Shown here: positions 62,801 through 64,000 of the stretch, piece after piece
Position numbering within the stretch: the first letter of the stretch is position 1
Layout: each line of letters opens with the position of its first letter
Assembly: GCA_028673005.1 (NCBI GenBank)
Contig: CM054118.1
Span: 9,369,082-9,433,081 of the forward strand
Length of the DNA stretch: 64,000 bases
From: Tanypteryx hageni
Lineage: Eukaryota > Arthropoda > Insecta > Odonata > Petaluridae
Direction of reading: 5' to 3'
Program-made: the position numbers and the translations under genes
The notes under the pieces: model-generated
What the model was told of the DNA's origin: nothing
The model's database searches: none
The model's input: only the letters and a program-made list of their open reading frames with translations

Positions 62801-63948
62801 AGAAACATTTGCCTTAAAGCTCGAAAAGTAGAACAAAACGGCATCTAAATTTGGCCTAATCTGACGACTCTGTAAGCTCCTATAAAAAATTAAAAATGTT
62901 AACAGCGACCGTCGAAAAATTATCATAAAATCAATTGGATATATTATTAAAAATAGATTTATTTATATTACTGACTATTACTTTTAATAATAGGTAAATA
63001 AAATAATGAATGCCCGAATAAAACAGAGAAATAACGGTTCTTAGAGTTAACCTGGCACAGCGACAGTGGCTCTGTCGATGGCGAGAAAGCGACGAGAAAT
63101 GGTACTACTATGGTATACGAACGTATTACGGAAATTTGAAGGTGAGGTATTATGGCACATAACTTAAGAGGATTCCCTGCCCTCCTTGGCTGGGTTGGGT
63201 TAGTTAGTTTTAGAAATGTTTCCTTTCCACGTTCGCTCCACCCCTCCCCTCTCGGGTTGGGTTGCGTTCAGTGATATCACACGTCGCCGTTCGTTTCTTC
63301 GCTATTTTTCATTATTTCAACTTAAAAAGCCTCCTCTAAAGTATCACGAAGAGTAATATAAGTGAAGATGAACGTAACCCAATCCCAGGGGGGGAGGGAC
63401 CACAGTGAACGTGGAAAGAAAACCAACCCAAAACCAGCTAACCCAACCCAACCTTGGAGGCCGAGGACAGGGAATGATCTTCAAATTTCCGTAATACGTA
63501 CGTATGCCGCAGTAGTACCATTTCTCGTCGCTTTCTCACCATAGACAGCGCCACTGTCGCTGTCTAACTCTAAAGAACCGAAATAACTACTCAGGCCAAC
63601 GAATAAATAAATAATGGCACAATCGCTATCGATTTATTTGTTGAATAGAAAATGCACTTTATTCTTTAAATTTACCGTGAGGTTTTCAAACTGTTTTTCA
63701 AGGAAGACGACGATGGGGAGTTTTTTTGGGATGAGGCAACCCAAGGCTCCATACTGGCTGGTTATTACTATGGTTACGTGACCACGCAGCTGTTGGGAGG
63801 CATTGCTGCTGTGAAATGGGGTGGCAAGATGGTGGTAGGACCAGCGGTAGCTCTGACGGGTTTCTTCTCACTTCTCAGTCCAGTGGCTGCGAGGGAAGGG
63901 GGCGTCGTCGCTTTCACCATCTCTAGGGTGCTGCAAGGAGCATCCTCC
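19996..63948 (+). CDS. SLC17/MFS anion transporter, 5' part, three exons
   Basis: A member of the SLC17 family (major facilitator superfamily: sialin, vesicular glutamate and insect sodium-phosphate cotransporter relatives), a multi-pass membrane carrier of organic anions or phosphate. Coding exons: 19996-20050, 62089-62243 and 63703-63948, about 152 codons; the rest lies beyond the window. Exon 1 ends one base into a codon and exon 2 starts with the remaining two bases; exon 2 ends and exon 3 starts on codon boundaries. Evidence for the family is IPARYVVAI and VNLSVGIVAM in the first membrane segment, then FFWDEATQG, YYYGYVTTQ and GGK in the segment 2-3 region, all SLC17 hallmarks. Intron 1 is about 42 kb. 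The exact substrate cannot be told. Exon 1 is assigned by phase and context, not homology, so it is less certain than exons 2 and 3. Confidence 0.8.
20131..20800 (+). repeat. Repeat family B, copy 2
   Basis: Starts ACTTTCTCC only 80 bp into intron 1 and follows the 5924-7000 copy closely, with 'gagatttcaacggaaatacac' and one internal 'atttgctttaat' unit instead of two. It ends near 'gtcatgtggtggcc', a phrase also found at the end of the first copy. Confidence 0.65.
20801..21138. other. Degenerate repeat remnant
   Basis: The wording 'gacttcgagatt' near 21055 resembles family B. Nothing else could be assigned. Confidence 0.35.
21139..21692. mobile_element. Old hAT-like element containing a Penelope-like piece
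   Basis: The left tip CAGGAGCGGGCAT and internal 'gggccgcatta' match the family of 16187-16447. The right side has 'ggcccgcgggccgtag' near 21650. The 8-bp duplication is not clear, so the right limit is approximate. A separate inverted-arm unit (21297-21465) lies within it and probably inserted later. Confidence 0.45.
21297..21465 (-). mobile_element. Penelope-like end with hammerhead-like core
   Basis: Diverged inverted arms (GAAAGAAAGAATTTGT near 21298-21315 and its complement near 21428-21445) flank a minus-strand core: CTGATGA at 21403-21397, a GGCTC/GAGTC stem with TGT loop and one bulged C, and GAAAC ending at 21378. A GTC triplet follows. The order matches the 9.2-kb motif, but helix I pairing next to the core is poor here, so it is likely decayed. 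Confidence 0.42.
21693..22346. other. Non-coding stretch, nothing recognised
   Basis: Around 21805-21860 'ggtgccagcggttcgaccgcaccaggcaccg' suggests the edge of another decayed element. No gene was recognised. Confidence 0.3.
22355..23262. mobile_element. Non-autonomous hAT element, complete ends
   Basis: A 908-bp element with tips CAGGGGTTCTCAACCAGTGG at the left and, reading inward from the right, CAGTGGTTCTCAACC. It is flanked by a perfect 8-bp duplication, GTCTAGAA, at 22347-22354 and 23263-23270. The tip is a classic hAT form. No transposase ORF remains. Confidence 0.88.
23271..23759. other. Non-coding stretch, nothing recognised
   Basis: AT-rich. The ORF at 23250-23462 has no motif. 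Confidence 0.35.
23760..23871 (+). mobile_element. Left end of a hAT element, truncated
   Basis: Begins CAGCGGTTCCCAATCTGGG, a hAT tip. The sequence is cut off at 23871, exactly where the duplicated 1,426-bp segment begins. No right end was found next to it. Confidence 0.6.
23872..25297. repeat. 1,426-bp duplicated segment, copy 1
   Basis: This segment appears identical to 51130-52555: the same offset of 27,258 holds at both edges and at two internal ORFs (24229-24417 and 24618-24875) whose translations are identical. There are no inverted ends and no shared flanks. Copy 1 lies between a truncated hAT end and a truncated Harbinger element. The two small ORFs (62 and 85 codons) have no recognisable motif and are not called as genes. 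The last third has a diverged relative at 49087-49385. Confidence 0.85.
25298..25926. mobile_element. PIF/Harbinger element, truncated copy
   Basis: It matches the second half of the complete element at 47288-48169, from 'ttattcaattagtta' to the terminal TTTTATTCACTC. It includes the subterminal palindromes AAGCAAATGCTT and 'aagcataagctt'. It lacks the other end: it starts abruptly at the border of the duplicated segment. Confidence 0.65.
25312..25653 (-). pseudogene. HARBI1-like transposase N-terminal fragment
   Basis: A 113-codon open stretch with LSSKQKIEIFLRYLSDPGFQ, then an IGVGED.. and TTVYKTV helix-turn-helix-like block, and ending DDWIKLL. This is the N-terminal pattern of Harbinger nucleases of the HARBI1 type (LSxxxKxxIxLRYL..G..., TVxxxV, WIKFP). 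The nuclease domain with its acidic catalytic residues is absent, so it is a remnant. The copy at 47640-47900 is the same region with deletions. Confidence 0.65.
25927..27423. other. AT-rich non-coding stretch with a TA microsatellite
   Basis: No gene was recognised. 26700-26860 is rich in TATA-type words, including a clean TA run. Confidence 0.4.
26832..26860. repeat. (TA)n microsatellite
   Basis: An uninterrupted TA dinucleotide run of about 14 units. Confidence 0.95.
27424..27475. mobile_element. Foldback MITE reduced to its two ends
   Basis: CTTAGGTATCTTCAATA is followed within a few bases by GGCTATTGGAGATACC, i.e. the left and right ends of the 31884-32105 family with no interior. Confidence 0.55.
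27476..29584. other. Non-coding stretch, nothing recognised
   Basis: No gene, RNA or clear repeat end was found. Near 28463-28510 a local 'gttcagccggttcgcaccgattcggcc' is GC-rich but unassigned. Confidence 0.35.
29586..29885 (+). mobile_element. tRNA-derived SINE
   Basis: The 5' part resembles a tRNA gene with RNA polymerase III boxes: an A-box-like TAGTGGTTAGA near 29602 and a B-box GGTTCTAACCC near 29640. The body carries 'ttcttcggaagggacgttaa', similar to a core motif shared by SINEs of many invertebrates (recalled, not checked). The 3' end is AT-rich (AAATAATAAA). It is non-coding and depends on a LINE for movement. The target duplication was not resolved. Confidence 0.65.
29886..31088. 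other. Non-coding stretch, nothing recognised
   Basis: No supported feature. The ORF at 30761-30997 on the minus strand lacks motifs. Confidence 0.35.
31089..31440. mobile_element. Pogo/Tigger-like non-autonomous element
   Basis: Ends are inverted copies: CAGTAAACTTCCGATTTACC at the left and, on the other strand, CAATAAAATCTCGATTTACC at the right, with TA just outside the right end. The tip style is that of pogo-like elements, similar to the 46277-46785 element. No transposase. Confidence 0.6.
31516..31845 (+). repeat. GA-rich purine tract
   Basis: More than 300 bp of almost pure purine on the + strand (GAGAGAGA, GGGAGGGAG). The 136-codon minus-strand ORF over it (serine/leucine/proline-rich) is a composition artefact. 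Confidence 0.85.
31884..32105. mobile_element. Foldback MITE, clearest copy
   Basis: Terminal GGTATCTCCAATAGCCATAA at the left pairs with 'ttatggatatcggagacgcc' at the right. Inside, 'aaccagatgcgcat', 'ggctacaatgcag' and 'cttcagtgg' are repeated inverted. The whole 220-bp unit can fold on itself. Family members are at 7575-7800, 27424-27475 and 5467-5560. Confidence 0.65.
32106..32644. other. Non-coding stretch, nothing recognised
   Basis: No feature could be assigned. Confidence 0.35.
32645..33440 (+). repeat. Repeat family A, longest copy
   Basis: It starts 'ttaggcgttctttaccagcg', then GGTCCGTCCGTCCGTC, then two tandem units about 219 bp apart (TTATATGATCTG near 32937 and 33156) and a tail with 'gataccgtttcatacg' and 'aagaacgcctttgaaatctc'. 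This copy defines the family limits best. Non-coding. Confidence 0.65.
33441..34066. other. Non-coding stretch, nothing recognised
   Basis: No feature could be assigned. Confidence 0.35.
34067..34655 (+). repeat. Four tandem ~143-155-bp units
   Basis: 'cgattttaac.aaaattggaat' recurs at 34111, 34254, 34404 and 34559. Units 1 and 3 are nearly identical to each other (ending 'tgcggttctcgaagaacatt'), while 2 and 4 differ, which suggests a higher-order dimer. The array ends in GGACGGACGGACGG. Confidence 0.75.
34705..34953 (-). mobile_element. Non-autonomous hAT-like element, copy 2
   Basis: The reverse complement of the 18525-18775 family: the tip reads CAGGGGTGGATCCAG from 34953 leftwards, and 'gcggaatgaatttaag' and 'cccagtggagggcaatggg' are conserved. 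The left limit is not sharp. Confidence 0.6.
34954..36429. other. Non-coding stretch, nothing recognised
   Basis: AT-rich; no repeat or gene was recognised. Confidence 0.35.
36430..36690 (+). repeat. Repeat family A, partial copy
   Basis: It contains 'gattctatcgccaaacgaca', TTATATGACCT and 'gtttcggagataaaaattcg', as in 32645-33440, with one unit only. Confidence 0.6.
36691..40617. other. Long non-coding stretch, nothing recognised
   Basis: Near 36781 and 37185 there are related phrases ('gctttacactatgcgagcg', 'gcgaatgctttgcgaacg') that may be the two ends of a decayed element. No ORF has a recognisable domain, and no tRNA or repeat array was seen. Confidence 0.3.
40618..41046 (+). mobile_element. 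Repeat family B, copy with both ends
   Basis: Left end ACTTTCTCACATACG and right end CGGATATGAGAAAGC are imperfect inverted copies (~15 bp). The interior carries 'caagattttgatatg' and 'ctcaataatacctg'. This and the 61-kb copy suggest that family B is a TIR DNA element. No transposase. Confidence 0.55.
41047..42543. other. Non-coding stretch, nothing recognised
   Basis: No feature could be assigned. Confidence 0.3.
42551..42735 (+). mobile_element. hAT-like left end fragment
   Basis: Begins CAGTGGCGTAGGGAG, a hAT-type tip. The matching right end and duplication were not found. The antiparallel ORFs over it are shadows. Confidence 0.4.
42744..43492. mobile_element. Non-autonomous hAT element, complete ends
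   Basis: A 749-bp element: left tip CAGAGGTTCCCAAACTG, right tip (other strand) CAGTGGTCCCCATAC. It is flanked by a perfect 8-bp duplication, CTCCATTT, at 42736-42743 and 43493-43500. Near 43383-43395 'ggctatgccgctg' looks like the end of another small element inside it. Confidence 0.85.
43510..44302 (+). mobile_element. hAT-like element interrupted by another hAT
   Basis: The left part (43510-43788) has 'ggaccgcatcgg' and 'ttcgcggtcaacataaattg', matching the family at 16187 and 56121. The right end resumes after the inner element with 'gcagcgtacgacccatccctg' (44283-44302). The outer left tip is degenerate, so the start is approximate. Confidence 0.5.
43789..44272. mobile_element. Nested hAT element with 8-bp duplication
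   Basis: Left tip CAGTGTTTCTAAACC; right tip on the other strand CGGTATTTCTCGATC. Both are followed by a 'ccgcggacc/gtccgcg' block. It is flanked by a perfect 8-bp duplication, CTCTAGGG, at 43781-43788 and 44273-44280. The inner element is 484 bp with no transposase. Confidence 0.75.
44303..45359. other. Non-coding stretch with hAT-type tips
   Basis: CAGGGGCGGATAAAG at 44526 and 'catgggcgtccacttgaact' near 44737 look like element tips without partners. The 77-codon ORF at 44836-45069 has no recognised family; an in-frame TGA lies just upstream. Confidence 0.35.
45368..45630. mobile_element. Short hAT element
   Basis: Left tip TAGTGGTACTGAAACTTTG (C to T at the first base); right tip on the other strand CAGTGTTTCTCAAACTGTG. 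Flanks are GTATGGTG (45360-45367) and GTATAGTG (45631-45638), an 8-bp duplication with one mismatch. 263 bp, non-coding. Confidence 0.7.
45639..46274. other. AT-rich non-coding stretch
   Basis: No feature could be assigned. Confidence 0.35.
46277..46785. mobile_element. Pogo/Tigger-like non-autonomous element
   Basis: Left tip CAGTAGAAACCCATTTATCC; right tip on the other strand CAGTAGAAAGTCATTTATCC. TA on both sides (46275-46276, 46786-46787) fits the TA target of Tc1/mariner/pogo elements. Internal 'tttccggattatcc' motifs are repeated near both ends. 509 bp. The 109-codon ORF spanning it has no transposase motif. Confidence 0.8.
46788..47287. other. AT-rich non-coding stretch
   Basis: No feature could be assigned apart from a short ACT/TACTAC triplet run near 47158-47176. 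Confidence 0.35.
47288..48169. mobile_element. PIF/Harbinger-derived element, both ends
   Basis: Ends GGGTTGAGTGAATAAAA and, on the other strand, GGGTCGAGTGAATAAAA, 882 bp apart. Both subterminal zones are packed with the palindrome AAGCAAATGCTT and variants, and an internal GAGTGAATAAAA recurs near 47389. The interior (47640-47900, minus strand) is a deleted version of the HARBI1-like fragment at 25312-25653. A 3-bp target duplication could not be confirmed. Confidence 0.7.
48170..49086. other. AT-rich non-coding stretch
   Basis: No feature could be assigned. Confidence 0.35.
49087..49385. repeat. Diverged relative of the duplicated segment
   Basis: It shares 'tggtgtgttagtctta', 'aacatagaaa' and 'acatccgtttctatgtatta' in the same order and spacing as 24872-25160 (and 52130-52418), with many substitutions and small gaps. 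The 1.4-kb duplicated segment therefore contains an older dispersed repeat. Confidence 0.7.
49386..50039. other. Non-coding stretch, nothing recognised
   Basis: The 99-codon minus-strand ORF at 49719-50018 is cysteine-rich but shows no known motif. It is not called as a gene. Confidence 0.35.
50040..50770. other. Strand-skewed A/C-rich stretch
   Basis: For about 700 bp the + strand is rich in A and C and poor in G and T. As a result the minus strand gives overlapping open, very hydrophobic frames (50231-50548 and 50034-50240). These are probably due to composition. Two palindromes, GTACAGGCCTGTAC near 50528 and CATAGCGCTATG near 50555, lie at one place in it. The nature of the segment is unknown. 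Confidence 0.45.
50907..50996. repeat. 15-bp minisatellite, six units
   Basis: Units such as CGTTTGGTCCATCGG, CATTTGGTCCCACGG and CGTTTGGTCCCTCGG follow each other without gaps. The period is a multiple of three, so all frames show a 5-residue repeat, and two minus-strand ORFs span it. No known repeat protein was recognised. Confidence 0.85.
51130..52555. repeat. 1,426-bp duplicated segment, copy 2
   Basis: Same as 23872-25297 with a constant offset of 27,258 and identical encoded ORFs. It begins after unrelated sequence at 51129 and ends directly at the 3' tail of an RTE fragment at 52556. Shared flanks are absent. It may be a very recent duplication or an assembly artefact. Confidence 0.85.
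52556..53664 (-). mobile_element. RTE fragment 2, 5'-truncated
   Basis: The 3' end of a second RTE lineage on the minus strand, distinct in sequence from the 10.6-13.9 kb element. The 3' tail has GATGATGAC triplets (52561-52573). The 5' border at 53664 coincides with a splice-acceptor-like TTTATTTGCAG. No target duplication was found. Confidence 0.8.
52574..53664 (-). pseudogene. RTE reverse transcriptase fragment, frameshifted
   Basis: The first part (53664-53290) has FIDLEKAFDRVRW, RQGCCLSPTQFN and the catalytic FADD. It ends in a premature stop. A one-base indel in the AAAA run near 53296-53300 shifts to the second part (53284-52574), which continues YGMRMNKRKTKSM, IRYLGSIIS, MYGAETWTL and NWLGHCMRR, the usual RTE C-terminal region. 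The endonuclease and the N-terminal half of the reverse transcriptase are missing. Confidence 0.82.
53665..55390. other. Non-coding stretch, nothing recognised
   Basis: No repeat end or domain was found. It would be the intron between the candidate minus-strand exon at 55391-55535 and the RTE fragment if those are joined. Confidence 0.3.
55391..55535 (-). other. Candidate minus-strand exon
   Basis: On the minus strand an acceptor-like CGTTTCCAG (ending at 55536) and a strong donor AAG/GTAAGTG (at 55391/55390) bound 145 bp that is open in one frame throughout. An ATG lies at 55465-55463; it is preceded in frame by a hydrophobic stretch (AISVAVLPWLLM). No protein family was recognised. The donor phase is 0, matching the RTE fragment that starts after an AG at 53664. 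Confidence 0.3.
55536..56120. other. Non-coding stretch, nothing recognised
   Basis: No feature could be assigned. Confidence 0.3.
56121..56423. mobile_element. Short hAT element, 16-kb family
   Basis: Left tip CACGGGTGGACAGCC, right tip on the other strand CAGGCATGGACATCC. The interior 'tggcgggtagcattgg' and 'ggccgcattagag' match 16187-16447. The flanks GGCTATAA and GCTAGAGT are only partly alike, so the duplication is degraded. Confidence 0.6.
56424..58624. other. Non-coding stretch, nothing recognised
   Basis: A purine-rich patch lies at about 57885-57975. No motif-bearing ORF or repeat end was identified. Confidence 0.3.
58625..58918. mobile_element. Probable short hAT element
   Basis: Left tip CAGAGCCGGCTAGG; right tip on the other strand CAGGGTCGGATTTAGAGG, a common hAT style. 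Flanking octamers differ, so either one end is from another copy or the duplication has decayed. Confidence 0.5.
58919..59581. other. AT-rich non-coding stretch
   Basis: No feature could be assigned. Confidence 0.3.
59582..59929. mobile_element. TIR element with perfect 24-bp ends
   Basis: The ends at 59582-59605 and 59906-59929 are perfect inverted copies beginning TATAGTGCTTTTCAGATG, and they continue with one mismatch beyond. A TA at each border fits a TA target. The 348-bp element has a GC-rich interior and no coding capacity. The tip shares AGTGCTTTTC with the 9411-10375 element. Confidence 0.78.
59930..60767. other. Non-coding stretch, nothing recognised
   Basis: No feature could be assigned. 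Confidence 0.3.
60768..61032 (-). pseudogene. RTE fragment 3, C-terminal end only
   Basis: The minus-strand translation gives LIKQTIRKRKANWIGHYLRR, then MIKDVLEGNL, and after a one-base frameshift GKREIGRKRFHLIGDLK and YQGMKKIAECR. This is the C-terminal region of an RTE protein (compare NWLGHILRG in the full element). The TGATGATGA tail is at 60768-60778. No longer ORF remains. Confidence 0.72.
61040..61875 (+). mobile_element. Repeat family B, longest bounded copy
   Basis: Left end ATTTTCTCTTATACG, right end CGTATATGAGAAAGT, imperfect inverted copies. The interior holds two diverged tandem arms about 330 bp apart, each with 'gaatgatat.tc', 'gatttactcaaaaatg' and 'ttaaaatc.atcca'. It lies directly beside RTE fragment 3. 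Non-coding. Confidence 0.55.
62089..62243 (+). CDS. SLC17 gene, coding exon 2 (first membrane segment)
   Basis: Acceptor TGTTTCAG ends at 62088; donor GTAAGT starts at 62244. Fifty-one full codons encode WIPARYVVAI, then a hydrophobic segment with VNLSVGIVAMV, the SLC17 signature of membrane segment 1, followed by a loop with two cysteines and an N-glycosylation sequon (NAT in CPPNATCDEY). This loop faces outside or the vesicle lumen in the family. Confidence 0.88.
62244..62562 (+). other. Start of SLC17 intron 2
   Basis: After the donor GTAAGT, 'ccccaaactacggcccgcg' at about 62272-62292 looks like the left end of a hAT element without a partner. The rest has no assignment. Confidence 0.5.
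62563..62770 (+). repeat. Repeat family A, partial copy in intron 2
   Basis: 'ctgtgaggtcccgatta', 'gaggacaacatttgcca' and 'attacgactta' follow the order of 32645-33440. Confidence 0.55.
63035..63580. mobile_element. Foldback element in SLC17 intron 2
   Basis: Two long inverted arms, about 63035-63260 and 63370-63580, share 'aagcgacgagaaatggtac', 'tattacggaaatttgaag' and 'ttgggttgggtta' in mirror order, around a ~110-bp loop. Tips are CGGTTCTT-AGAGTTA and its complement. AAATAA on both sides may be a 6-bp target duplication. No coding capacity. Confidence 0.72.
63703..63948 (+). CDS. SLC17 gene, coding exon 3 (membrane segments 2-3)
   Basis: Acceptor TTTTTCAAG ends at 63702; donor GTGAGT starts at 63949. 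The 82 codons encode an acidic start (EDDDGEFFWDE), then the family motif WDEATQGSILAGYYYGYV in membrane segment 2, the GG...GGK loop related to the MFS signature loop, and segment 3 ending LLSPVAA, then RVLQGASS, which leads into the next exon. The match to SLC17 proteins is clear along its length. Confidence 0.9.
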
Positions 63949-64000
63949 GTGAGTTCCTCCAAATTACTTCATTTACAAGTAAAACTAATGGACCCGAGCA
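63949..64000 (+). other. Start of SLC17 intron 3
   Basis: It begins with donor GTGAGT and runs to the window edge. The remaining exons lie outside. Confidence 0.75.

Overview
The window looks like AT-rich nuclear DNA of an arthropod, probably an insect. The evidence is spliced host exons with GT-AG junctions, an SLC17-type transporter of the arthropod phosphate-cotransporter/sialin kind, and a typical arthropod transposon load: RTE/BovB-like LINEs, mariner, many short hAT elements, PIF/Harbinger, pogo-like and Penelope-like pieces. Nothing bacterial or viral was seen (no operons, ribosome binding sites or CRISPR). The species cannot be named from the sequence.

Only one host gene can be supported, an SLC17/MFS anion transporter on the + strand. 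Its first coding exon is at 19996-20050, just downstream of a CpG-rich stretch. Exon 2 is at 62089-62243 and exon 3 at 63703-63948; the gene runs off the right edge. The exon phases agree (phase 1, then phase 0). Intron 1 is about 42 kb and consists mostly of transposon debris, so most of the window is this one intron. The coding part seen is the N-terminal ~152 residues: a short N-tail, the first membrane segment, an extracellular loop, and membrane segments 2-3.

Layout. 1-9 kb: AT-rich intergenic DNA with short repeats. 9.1-10.4 kb: a Penelope-type end with a hammerhead-like motif, then a 965-bp element built on a ~146-bp tandem period. 10.6-14.9 kb: a decayed mariner transposase gene split by a full-length RTE retrotransposon with an 11-bp target-site duplication. 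14.9-19.7 kb: intergenic DNA with a hAT element and other repeats. 19.7-20.05 kb: promoter, 5' UTR and exon 1 of the SLC17 gene. 20-62 kb: intron 1, with hAT elements (several nested), two related PIF/Harbinger copies, two pogo-like elements, a tRNA-derived SINE, two 5'-truncated RTE fragments, and a 1,426-bp segment present twice 27,258 bp apart with no length difference. 62-64 kb: exons 2 and 3, with a large foldback element in intron 2.

The better candidates for a second look are the hammerhead-like ribozyme at 9.2 kb, the near-constant 146-bp spacing in the 9.4-10.4 kb element, the exact 1.4-kb duplication, the full-length RTE broken only by one TGA where tryptophan is expected, and an RTE fragment that begins exactly at a splice-acceptor-like site in phase with an upstream candidate exon. 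I found no convincing new multi-gene system.
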